A DNA stretch of 64,000 bases from Paraburkholderia caballeronis (lineage in GTDB: Bacteria; Pseudomonadota; Gammaproteobacteria; Burkholderiales; Burkholderiaceae), in NCBI RefSeq assembly GCF_900104845.1, contig NZ_FNSR01000002.1:2046001-2110000 (forward strand), read 5' to 3'. A program made the position numbers and the translations under genes. Each line of letters opens with the position of its first letter. The first letter of the stretch is position 1. This document shows positions 55,193-63,272 of this stretch, in pieces. The notes beneath the pieces are model-generated. The model saw only the letters and a list, made by a program, of their open reading frames with translations, was not told where the DNA came from and ran no database searches.

Positions 55193-56215
55193 ATGTGGAA
55201 CCTTCCCACCGCGATTCCGCCGGACTTCGGCGCCGGCGCGGTTTTTCTCAGCGTGCTCGTCACGCAGCTCGGCGTGCCGCTGCCCGCCGCACCGGTGCTC
55301 GTGCTCGCGGGCACGATGGCCGCGATGGGGGAGGCGTCGTACGTGAACCTGCTGCTGGCGGCGGTCGGCGCGACGCTGCTCGCCGATTCGTTGTGGTTCA
55401 CCGCGGGACGGCTGCGCGGCCGCCGGCTGCTGAACGGACTCGTGCGTTATTCGCTGTCGCTCGATACGACGATCCGCGTCGCGCGCAACGTGTTCGAGCG
55501 CCATGGCGCGCCGATCCTGTCGGTCGCGAAGTTCGTGCCGGGCCTCGGGCTGATCGCGGCGCCGCTGCTCGGCACGACGTCGATCGAAACGCGGATTTTC
55601 CTGTTGTGGGACGCGGTCGGCGCATCGTTGTGGGCCGGCGCATGGCTGCTCGGCGGCGCGGTCGCGCACGATCAGATTGCCTTTTTCTCACAGTTCGTGC
55701 GTGCGAACGGCGGCACGATTTTCGACGTGCTGGCGGTGGCCGGCGTGTTGTTCCTCGCGTATCGGTGGCTGCGCCGGTTGCAGTTCCGGCGCTGGCTTGC
55801 GCATCGCCGGATCACGCCGGATCAGCTCGACGAGATGCTGAAGTCGGAGGTGCCGCCGGTCGTGTTCGATGCGCGTCCGCGCAGCGTGCGCGAGAAGGAG
55901 GCGTACCGGATTCCGGGCGCGCGTCCGCTGAACCTCGATTCCGACGAGCCGCTGCCGCCGGAACTGCTCGAACGGCCGATCGTCGTCTACTGCGTCTGCC
56001 CGAACGAGGCGACCGCGAAGCGGATCGTCAACCAGTTGCGCAGCAAGCACATCTATCACGCGAAGGCGCTGAAGGGCGGGCTCGATGCGTGGGAGCGGCA
56101 TGGTTATCCGGTCGAGCCGCTGTCCGCAGAGTTTCAGACGGTGCGGGTGAAGGGCCGCGATGTCGAGCCGCCGGATGAAGAGGAATTCACCGTGCGAGCG
56201 AGTTTGTCCGACTAG
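55193..56215 (+). CDS. DedA membrane protein fused to a rhodanese domain
   Basis: The 340-residue fusion has an N-terminal DedA/SNARE-associated domain (residues 1-190). Family segments are LGVPLPAAPVLVLAGTMA, FERHGAPILSVAKFVPGLG and the amphipathic re-entrant helices. The C-terminal rhodanese domain (about 205-320) has active-site Cys267 in VVYCVCPNEATAK. DedA proteins flip lipid carriers such as undecaprenyl phosphate or phosphatidylethanolamine. Rhodanese domains handle sulfane sulfur or serve as thiol sensors. AGGAA precedes the ATG at 55193. DedA-rhodanese fusions exist in other proteobacteria, but their joint role is unclear. Confidence 0.88.
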   Translation: MWNLPTAIPPDFGAGAVFLSVLVTQLGVPLPAAPVLVLAGTMAAMGEASYVNLLLAAVGATLLADSLWFTAGRLRGRRLLNGLVRYSLSLDTTIRVARNVFERHGAPILSVAKFVPGLGLIAAPLLGTTSIETRIFLLWDAVGASLWAGAWLLGGAVAHDQIAFFSQFVRANGGTIFDVLAVAGVLFLAYRWLRRLQFRRWLAHRRITPDQLDEMLKSEVPPVVFDARPRSVREKEAYRIPGARPLNLDSDEPLPPELLERPIVVYCVCPNEATAKRIVNQLRSKHIYHAKALKGGLDAWERHGYPVEPLSAEFQTVRVKGRDVEPPDEEEFTVRASLSD

Positions 56216-56247
56216 CGGGCGGCAGGCGGGATCGCGCGCGCGGAAGA

Positions 56248-56760
56248 ATGCTGTATTTTCAGCGGCCTCGGCGGTGCTGCGGGGCCGTGTAGCATGAATC
56301 GCGAAAGCTGCATCACCGTGCAATGAGCAACGCGGTTGTATCGTCCGCGCTTCACGTTCATGCGAGCCTGCGCCGTGTGAAGAAACGTGGGAGCAGGCAT
56401 CACGTACACGGGAGAATGTTGCGTTCCGATGATGGCCTCGACGTTGCTGCGAGGTCATGCAACGTGAATCGCGAAAGCCGAACGCCGATGCAACAGGCAA
56501 CGAAGCTGCACGGGCAGCGCGCTTCACTTCATGCCCGACTCGCCAGGAGCCGATGGCGCGCGTGACTCGCGCTCCATGAAGGAATCATGGCAGAGAGAAC
56601 GACGCGCACGGAACGATGTGCTGCGTTCCAGCCGCTTCGGCGGCGCTCCACTGCGGGCATCATGCAACATACTGGCATGCAGCGAAATTCACGCTGCATG
56701 CGTCACAAGAGGCGCAACGACAGTGCAGCGGACGACGAAGCTGCACCGCCTGCACTTGAA
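56248..56760. repeat. Three degenerate tandem units, about 165-200 bases each
   Basis: Units start near 56248, 56414 and 56614. Units 1 and 2 share a core: GGCCTCGGCGGTGCTGCGG with GGCCTCGACGTTGCTGCGA, then AATCGCGAAAGC in both (56288-56299 and 56464-56478 region). Unit 3 keeps GCTTCGGCGGCGCTCC and GCATCATGCAAC but has diverged more. Frames across it encode nothing recognisable. It lies between convergent genes, so it may be an eroded repeat array or a remnant of a duplicated terminator or RNA. Confidence 0.6.
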
Positions 56761-58188
56761 TCACGCCCGCTGCCGCCGCGACCCGCCGCCGACGTTGTGC
56801 CCCGCGTCGCGCGCCATCTGCATGTATCCGCCGACCGACACCAGCGTAATGATGCCGGCGAGCAGGAACGCGAACCGGAAGTCGTCGAGCGTGAAGACAT
56901 GACCGGTCGTTTCGCCGTTCAGCGTGGCCCCGACTCTCAGCGACACCGCGCCAAATGCAATGCCGAGCCCCTGGGTCATCTGCATCGCCGCGCTCCATAG
57001 CGTGCTCGCGCCGCTCATCTGCGGTTGCGGCACGTCCGCGTAGGCGAGCGTCGCGAGCGTCGAGAACTGCATCGAACGCGTGACGCCATAGACGAACACG
57101 ACGATCAGCACGATCGCGAGCGGCACGTCCGGCGTCAGCAGTCCGCACGCGATCGTCGCCGCCGCTGCGATCGCGACATCGACGATCGACACCGCGCGGA
57201 ATCCCCAGCGTTGCAGGATGCGCGTCGTCAGCGCCTTCATCCCGAGGTTGCCGACCGCGCTCGCGAGCAGCAGCAGCCCCGACTTGAACGCGGACAGCCC
57301 GAAACCGACCTGAAACAGCAGCGGCATCAGATACGGCACTGCGCCCATGCCGATGCGCGTGACGGAGCCGGTCACGACGGTCACCGAGAACGTCGGGATC
57401 TTCAGCGTCGATACGTCGATCAGCGGATGCGGATGCCGTTTCGCATGCGCGAACGCGACGAACCCGAGCGCCACGCCCAGCGCGACGATCGCGCCCGCGG
57501 TCCACGGATTTTCGCCCGGCTGGCTCGCGATTTCCGCGCCGTACAGCAGCGCGGTCAACGTCGCGCCGCTCAGCACGAGGCCGACGACGTCGAGCGGCTT
57601 GCGCTGTTCGCCGCGCAGGTTCGGCACGAGCGTCGCGACCGCGACGAGCACCGCGATGCCGAACGGCACGTTCAGCAGAAAGATCCAGCGCCACGACGCA
57701 TAGGTGGTGATGAAGCCGCCGATCGGCGGTCCGACCACCGGCGCGGCGATCGCGGGCCATGTGATCGTCGAGATCGCCTGCATCAGCCGGCTCTTGTCGG
57801 TGCTGCGCACGACGATCAGCCGGCCGACCGGCACCATCATCGCGCCGCCGATCCCTTGCAGCAGCCGCGCGGCCGTGAACTCGGCGACGTTCTGCGACAG
57901 CCCGCACAACACCGACGCGAGCGTGAACGTGACGATCGCGCTGAAGAACACCGTCCGCGATCCGCAGCGATCCGCGACCCAGCCGCTCACCGGGATGAAG
58001 ATCGCGAGCGCGAGCATGTACGCGGTCATCCCGAGGCTCAGGCTGTTCGGGCCGATGCCGAACGAGTGCGCCATCTGCGGCAGCGCGGTGGCGATCACCG
58101 TCGTGTCGAGATACTCCATGAAGAACGTCGCGGCGACGATGTACGGCAGCCAGCCGACCGACGTCGTGCGGGAAGTCGTGTTCGTCAT
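56761..58188 (-). CDS. DHA2-family MFS multidrug exporter
   Basis: This 475-residue, 13-14 helix permease starts at the ATG at 58188 with AAGGA upstream. The frame is open to 58260. Hallmarks are FFMEYLDTTVIATALPQM in helix 1, GWVADRCGSRTVFFSAI motif A, GIGGAMMVPVGR, and APVVGPPIGGFITTYASWRW motif C. It is a paralogue-like relative of the exporter at 47025. It probably removes toxic organic compounds. No regulator is adjacent; the aldo/keto reductase is divergent from it. Confidence 0.86.
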   Translation of the reverse strand: MTNTTSRTTSVGWLPYIVAATFFMEYLDTTVIATALPQMAHSFGIGPNSLSLGMTAYMLALAIFIPVSGWVADRCGSRTVFFSAIVTFTLASVLCGLSQNVAEFTAARLLQGIGGAMMVPVGRLIVVRSTDKSRLMQAISTITWPAIAAPVVGPPIGGFITTYASWRWIFLLNVPFGIAVLVAVATLVPNLRGEQRKPLDVVGLVLSGATLTALLYGAEIASQPGENPWTAGAIVALGVALGFVAFAHAKRHPHPLIDVSTLKIPTFSVTVVTGSVTRIGMGAVPYLMPLLFQVGFGLSAFKSGLLLLASAVGNLGMKALTTRILQRWGFRAVSIVDVAIAAAATIACGLLTPDVPLAIVLIVVFVYGVTRSMQFSTLATLAYADVPQPQMSGASTLWSAAMQMTQGLGIAFGAVSLRVGATLNGETTGHVFTLDDFRFAFLLAGIITLVSVGGYMQMARDAGHNVGGGSRRQRA

Positions 58189-58376
58189 CGCGCGTCCTTG
58201 CAGGACGCGCAGGTGAAGCCACGCGCGCGCAACGAATGCGGTGCGTGAGCGAGGAAACATCGGGTCATCGGTATATGCCTGTTGTTGGAGCGGATCGGAG
58301 CGACGCCGGCAGCGGACGCATCGGCCCGCGCGGCAAAGCCGTCAGTTTCCAACAGGAAAGCGCCGCTGTACAGCGG

Positions 58377-58392
58377 GTTGCCGATCGGCAAC
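58377..58392. repeat. Perfect copy of the dispersed palindrome
   Basis: GTTGCCGATCGGCAAC is a perfect 16-base palindrome located 73 bases before the aldo/keto reductase start and 188 bases from the divergent exporter. It is the best example of an element whose variants occur in many gaps of this window. Confidence 0.8.
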
Positions 58393-58464
58393 GCGGTGCA
58401 GACTTCGGGCGACGCGCGTACACTCATCGGCTGTTCGCCAACCAACTTTCCGCGGAGGATCACG

Positions 58465-59490
58465 ATGGAATATCGATTTCTGGGCGCGTCCGGCTTCAAG
58501 GTTCCGGTACTCAGCTTCGGCACTGGAACCTTCGGCGGCAAGGGCGAATTCTTCGAGGCGTGGGGCGCGACCGATGTCGCGGAAGCGCGCCGCCTGATCG
58601 ACATCTGCCTCGACGCGGGCGTGACGATGTTCGACAGCGCGGACATCTATTCAGGCGGCGCATCGGAGTCCGTTCTCGGCGAGGCGCTGAAAGGCCGCCG
58701 CGACAAGGCGCTCATCTCGACGAAAGCGACCTTTCGTTTCGACGACGGCCCGAACAGCGTCGGCTCGTCGCGGTTTCACCTGACGCGTGCGGTCGATGCC
58801 GCGCTCAAGCGTTTGCAGACCGACTACATCGACCTGTTCCAGCTGCACGGCTTCGATGCGCGGACGCCGGTCGAAGAAGTGTTGTCGACGCTCGACGACC
58901 TCGTGCGCGCCGGCAAGATCCTGTACACCGGCGTGTCGAATTTCTCGGGCTGGCACCTGATGAAGTCGCTCGCGGTCGCGGATCGCTATGGTTATCCGCG
59001 CTATGTCGCGAACCAGACGTATTACTCGCTGATCGGTCGCGACTACGAATGGGAGTTGATGCCGCTCGGCATAGACCAGGGCGTCGGCGCGGTGGTGTGG
59101 AGTCCGCTCGGCTGGGGCCGGCTGACCGGCAAGCTTCGCCGCGGCCAGCCGCTGCCGGAAACGAGCCGTCTGCACAAGACGGCCGAGCAGGGGCCGCCAG
59201 TGCCGGACGAGTATCTGTACCGCGTGGTCGATGCGCTCGACGATATCGCAAAGGAAACCGGGAAAACTATTCCGCAGATCGCGCTGAACTGGCTGCTGCA
59301 ACGGCCGACGGTGTCGACCGTTTTGATCGGCGCACGCGACGAGGCCCAGTTGCGCCAGAACCTCGGCGCGGTCGGCTGGAACCTCACGGCCGAGCAGGTC
59401 GCGAAACTCGATGCGGCGAGCGCGGTGCGGCCCGTGTATCCGTACTGGCATCAGGAAGGGTTCGCGGAACGCAATCCGTCGCCGGTGTAA
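58465..59490 (+). CDS. Aldo/keto reductase
   Basis: The 341-residue TIM-barrel oxidoreductase has the tetrad Asp57 (FDSADIY), Tyr62, Lys87 (ISTKATF) and His128 (LFQLHGF). VLIGARDEAQLRQNLGAVGW is the NADPH 2'-phosphate-binding block. It is closest in feel to the YajO/AKR11-13 group of general aldehyde and ketone reductases. GCGGAGGA precedes the ATG at 58465. It may belong to aldehyde detoxification, but nothing in the context fixes a substrate. Confidence 0.9.
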   Translation: MEYRFLGASGFKVPVLSFGTGTFGGKGEFFEAWGATDVAEARRLIDICLDAGVTMFDSADIYSGGASESVLGEALKGRRDKALISTKATFRFDDGPNSVGSSRFHLTRAVDAALKRLQTDYIDLFQLHGFDARTPVEEVLSTLDDLVRAGKILYTGVSNFSGWHLMKSLAVADRYGYPRYVANQTYYSLIGRDYEWELMPLGIDQGVGAVVWSPLGWGRLTGKLRRGQPLPETSRLHKTAEQGPPVPDEYLYRVVDALDDIAKETGKTIPQIALNWLLQRPTVSTVLIGARDEAQLRQNLGAVGWNLTAEQVAKLDAASAVRPVYPYWHQEGFAERNPSPV

Positions 59491-59530
59491 CGTCGCGCGA
59501 TCGACGCGAACGGTCGGCGCCGGCATCGGT

Positions 59531-59707
59531 TCAGGGCCGGCGCACCGAATGCAGGATCTCGGCGGTGCCGAGATGGATGGCGAGCGCATAAAAATCGCGC
59601 TCGGTCAGATTGGCTTCGCGCGCGGCGCTCTGCGCGCGGCGAAGGTCGGTGGGATGGAGCAGCAGCTTGACTTCGACCAGTTGCACCGGCTTTAACGCGT
59701 AATCCAT
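59531..59707 (-). CDS. Small hypothetical protein
   Basis: This 58-residue protein from the ATG at 59707 has AAGGAG nine bases upstream, so translation is credible. The sequence LVEVKLLLHPTDLRRAQSAAREANLTERDFYALAIHLG (in part) predicts a strand-helix-helix, ribbon-helix-helix-like pattern. It may be a small DNA-binding or antitoxin-like protein, but no toxin gene is adjacent. Family not recognised. Confidence 0.6.
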   Translation of the reverse strand: MDYALKPVQLVEVKLLLHPTDLRRAQSAAREANLTERDFYALAIHLGTAEILHSVRRP

Positions 59708-60163
59708 GTGATCGACTCCTTGGGGCATTCGTCCTTGGTCCGTCATCCCGCCGGCCCGTAGGGGCGAGCGACAGCCGCACCGCGGTGGCGGCGCTTGTCA
59801 GGCGGGACTTCGGGCTGAATTGTTCGGGGCGTTGCGCCGACGACTAGCGCCTCATTGGCGCGACAGCGAAGGGAGGATGCGAGTGGGGTGAGACGGTACT
59901 GCGCAAGCTAAAGCTTTATCGCAACGGGCCTTCGATTCTTCTTGTTTCGGCTGCGGCGGTTCGCCACTTTTCTCGACACGGGGCGGATTCTAATCGGAAA
60001 CCCGATTAGGGTAAATACCTAATCCGCAACACTTTTTGGCGATGGCTGGAGAGCCGCGCCAGTGCTTCGTTTCCGATTGGAACAGGGGTGAAAAATGGGG
60101 GGCGGCGCGGATTTTTCCCGTTTTCCGATCGGGTCCGCGCCGTATTCAGCCTCGCGACCGGCG
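59708..60163. other. Intergenic region with dyad and dispersed palindromes
   Basis: No gene is supported. GATTAGG at 60004-60010 and CCTAATC at 60018-60024 form a seven-base dyad. GTTTCCGATTGGAAC at 60069-60083 and GTTTTCCGATCGGG at 60120-60133 are copies of the dispersed palindrome, and AATCGGAAAC at 59992-60001 is a half-site. These lie just downstream of the carbonic anhydrase stop. Confidence 0.55.
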
Positions 60164-60895
60164 TTATTTCGCGGTCAGCTTGCGCTGGAGCCGCGCGCGG
60201 GCTTCCGCGAGCGACTGGAAACTTCCGTGCGCCTCGTCGAGCACGGCTACCTTGCCGTGTCCGATGTCGTAGACCCAGCCCTGCAACCGCAGACGGCCTT
60301 GCGCAACGCGGGCCGCGACGGCCGGATGCGTGCTCAGGTGCGTCAGTTGCAGCCGGACGTTTTCCTCGACCAGCGCCTGCACGACCGCATCGCCTTCGAG
60401 GCCGCGCGTCTGCACGACGCTGCGCGCGGCTTCCGCATTGCGCAGCCATGCATGCACGGTCGGCATGTCGGTAGTCGCCGCGCCGCCGGACGCGAGCCCC
60501 TTCATCGCGCCGCAGTCGGTATGGCCGCACAGCACGATCTGCTGCACGTTCAGCGCGAGCACCGCGAACTCGACCACCGCGGATACGCCGCCGAGCATCT
60601 CGCCATAGGCCGGCACGATGTTGCCGATGTTGCGGCAGACGAACAGTTCGCCGGGACGCGTCTGCGTGATCATCTCCGGCGATACGCGCGAATCCGCGCA
60701 GGTGATGAACAGCGTATGCGGCGCCTGGCTGTGCGCGAGGCTCTGGAACAACTCCTTGTTGCCAGGAAAGACGTGTTGCGTAAATTCGTCCACGCCTTCC
60801 AGCAGATGCAGCAGGCCGCACCCGCACGAATCGTCGTGCCCGGCGTGCGGCTGGGGGGGATGTTTGTCCGGCGTGGAGTTTTCTCGCTTTCTCAT
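60164..60895 (-). CDS. can: Beta-class carbonic anhydrase
   Basis: The 243-residue enzyme interconverts carbon dioxide and bicarbonate. Zinc ligands are in TCADSR (Cys, with the Asp-Arg dyad) and CGHTDCG (His and Cys). FVCRNIGNIVPAYGE and GCGAMKGL-like sequence confirm the type. A hydrophilic N-terminal extension of about 40 residues contains CGCG. I use the ATG at 60895; a TTG two codons earlier is possible. The gene stands alone and supplies bicarbonate for biosynthesis. Confidence 0.93.
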   Translation of the reverse strand: MRKRENSTPDKHPPQPHAGHDDSCGCGLLHLLEGVDEFTQHVFPGNKELFQSLAHSQAPHTLFITCADSRVSPEMITQTRPGELFVCRNIGNIVPAYGEMLGGVSAVVEFAVLALNVQQIVLCGHTDCGAMKGLASGGAATTDMPTVHAWLRNAEAARSVVQTRGLEGDAVVQALVEENVRLQLTHLSTHPAVAARVAQGRLRLQGWVYDIGHGKVAVLDEAHGSFQSLAEARARLQRKLTAK

Positions 60896-61119
60896 GATCA
60901 ACAGAATCGGATGACAACAGGCGGGAGTTTACGCTGACACGGCTTCGCGCGACCGGGCATTCCTGCAAAAGATAGATTTTCTGATACGAAATACGTAGCA
61001 GAAAATATTCGAAGCGATTCGTTGACCCGCTCGCTCGTCGCCACGCATGATGCATACCCGTCCGCGCGCAGATTGCCTTCGTGCATCCGCGCGCTCACGC
61101 GTGATCCGAGGAGTTTCCG

Positions 61120-62073
61120 ATGAGCGCAGCCGTCGTCGCGGAGCCGCATCCGCATTCGATCGAGGTCGTTCCGCTGTCCGCGCACATCGGCGCCGAAATT
61201 CGCGGCGTCGATCTTGCGCGTCCGCTGTCGCCGCAGCAGATCGCCGCCATTCGCGCGGCGCTGCTGAAGTGGCGCGTCATGTTCTTTCGCGAGCAGTTCC
61301 TGTCGCATGAGCAGCACATCGCGTTTTCCGCGCAGTTCGGCGAACTGACGCCCGGGCATCCGGTGTTCGGCCACGTCGACGGTTATCCGCAGGTCTATTC
61401 GATCGCGAAGTATCGCAAGGCGACGCGCTTTGCCGGCCAGTCGCTGCTGCGTCCGTGGACCGGCTGGCATACGGACGTGACGGCCGCGGTCAATCCGCCG
61501 TATGCATCGATCCTGCGCGGCGTGACGATCCCGCCATACGGCGGCGACACGCAGTGGACGAATCTCGTGATCGCCTACGAAAAACTGTCCGCGCCGCTGC
61601 GCGCGTTCGTCGACGGGCTGCGCGGCGTGCATCGTTTCGCGGCGCCGGCCGGGACGAGCGGCACCGACGTATTCGACAAGGCTGTCGAACAACACACGCT
61701 AATCGCCGAACATCCGCTGGTGCGCGTGCATCCCGAAACCGGCGAACGCGCGCTGTACGTCAGCCCGAGTTTCCTGAAGGAAATTGTCGGCGTCAGTCCG
61801 CGCGAAAGCCAGGTGCTGCTCGAACTGCTGTGGGAGCACGTGACCCGGCCTGAATTCACGGTGCGTTTCAAATGGGAAGCGGGCAGCGTCGCGTTCTGGG
61901 ACAACCGCAGCACCGCGCATCTCGCGCCGTCCGACATCTTCGACCTGGAGTTCGACCGCCAGTTGTACCGGACGACGCTGGTCGGCGACGTGCCGGTCGG
62001 TCCGGACGGACGCGCGTCGATCGCGCTGCAGGGTTCGCCGGTGGGCGCGGCGGCGGCAGTCGCGTTGAATTGA
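61120..62073 (+). CDS. TauD/TfdA-family dioxygenase, probably alkylsulfatase or sulfonate dioxygenase (AtsK/TauD-like)
   Basis: This 317-residue Fe(II)/2-oxoglutarate dioxygenase has the iron triad His117 and Asp119 (WHTDVT) and His267 (NRSTAHLAP), with Arg284 as the 2-oxoglutarate anchor. The N-terminus IGAEIRGVDLARPLS is standard for TauD/AtsK. These enzymes release sulfite or sulfate from sulfonates or alkyl sulfates. GAGGAG precedes the ATG. An SsuA-like gene follows after 30 bases, so both are likely in one sulfur-scavenging operon. Confidence 0.9.
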   Translation: MSAAVVAEPHPHSIEVVPLSAHIGAEIRGVDLARPLSPQQIAAIRAALLKWRVMFFREQFLSHEQHIAFSAQFGELTPGHPVFGHVDGYPQVYSIAKYRKATRFAGQSLLRPWTGWHTDVTAAVNPPYASILRGVTIPPYGGDTQWTNLVIAYEKLSAPLRAFVDGLRGVHRFAAPAGTSGTDVFDKAVEQHTLIAEHPLVRVHPETGERALYVSPSFLKEIVGVSPRESQVLLELLWEHVTRPEFTVRFKWEAGSVAFWDNRSTAHLAPSDIFDLEFDRQLYRTTLVGDVPVGPDGRASIALQGSPVGAAAAVALN

Positions 62074-62103
62074 TTTGATTGACCATTTGCAGGCAGGGAC
62101 ACG

Positions 62104-63129
62104 ATGTCGAAATACACGCAGGACGACCACACAGCAAACGGCACGCGCCGCGCGCTGCTGAAAGCCGCGGCCGGGGCCGCGACGTTTGCCGCGGTGCGCG
62201 GCGCAACCGGAGTCGGCGCGGCGGCCGGGCTTGCCGCGGCCAGCGGCGCTGCTCAGGCGCAGGGCAGCAAGACGCTGCGAATCGGCTTCCAGAAATACGG
62301 CAATTTCGTCGTTCTGAAGGCGCGAGGCACGCTCGAAAAGCGGCTCGCGCCGCTCGGCATCGGCGTGCAGTGGCTCGAATTTCCGGGCGGACCGCAACTG
62401 CTCGAAGGGCTGAACGCGGGCGCGGTCGACGTCGGCACGGTCGGCGAAACGCCGCCGATTTTCGCGCAGGCGGGCGGCGTCGATTTCGTGTATGTCGGCA
62501 GCGAGCCGCCGGCGCCGCAGGGCGAGGCGATCGTCGTTGCGCAAAATTCTCCGATCCGCACGCCGGCGGATCTGCGCGGCAAGCGCGTCGCGCTGAACAA
62601 GGGGTCGAACGTTCACTATCTGCTTGTGAAGGTGCTGCAGAAGGCGAACCTCAAGTACACCGACATTCAGCCCGTCTATCTCGCGCCCGCCGATGCGCGC
62701 GCGGCGTTCACGAGCGGCAGCGTCGATGCGTGGGTGATCTGGGATCCGTATCTGGCCGCGATCGAGCGCCAGGCGAATGCGCGTTCGATTGCGAACGGCG
62801 ACGGGCTCGTGCGGAACACGCAGTACTATCTCGCGACCCGCAAGTTCGCGAACGCACAGCCGCAGGTCGTGCATGCGCTGCTCGACGAGATCGGCAAGAT
62901 CGACGACTGGGCGCGCGACAACGTGCCGGCCGTGGCCGCACAGCTGTCGCCGCTCGTCGGGCTCGACGCGGGGACGCTTGAAGTCGCGTTGAAACGTTCC
63001 AGCTACGGCGTGCAGCCGATCGATGCCGCGACGCTTGCGTATCAGCAGCAGATCGCGGATACGTTTACGGAACTGAAGCTGATCCCGAAGAAGCTGGTCG
63101 TCGCCGACGCGCGCTGGCCGGCGGTTTGA
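62104..63129 (+). CDS. Sulfonate/alkyl sulfate ABC transporter substrate-binding protein (SsuA-like)
   Basis: This 341-residue binding protein has a long N-terminal signal. TRRALLKAAAG fits the twin-arginine pattern and AQAQ marks the cleavage near residue 52. The mature part starts TLRIGFQKYGNFVVLKARG and has GAVDVGTVGETPPIFAQA and WVIWDPYLAAIE, as in SsuA/AtsR. It captures organosulfur compounds in the periplasm for an ABC importer. The permease and ATPase genes are not directly downstream within the window. Confidence 0.9.
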   Translation: MSKYTQDDHTANGTRRALLKAAAGAATFAAVRGATGVGAAAGLAAASGAAQAQGSKTLRIGFQKYGNFVVLKARGTLEKRLAPLGIGVQWLEFPGGPQLLEGLNAGAVDVGTVGETPPIFAQAGGVDFVYVGSEPPAPQGEAIVVAQNSPIRTPADLRGKRVALNKGSNVHYLLVKVLQKANLKYTDIQPVYLAPADARAAFTSGSVDAWVIWDPYLAAIERQANARSIANGDGLVRNTQYYLATRKFANAQPQVVHALLDEIGKIDDWARDNVPAVAAQLSPLVGLDAGTLEVALKRSSYGVQPIDAATLAYQQQIADTFTELKLIPKKLVVADARWPAV

Positions 63130-63272
63130 CGATCGGGTAGTTCGATACGACGATCGGAATCACGCGACCTGCCGGCGCATCGAGTGCCGGCGGGTCGTTT
63201 CGTATCGGCAATTAAATTTCCGTTGTGCCGCTTTGCAGTCGGCACAGGTCGGGTTCGCGAACGAGCAAAGCG

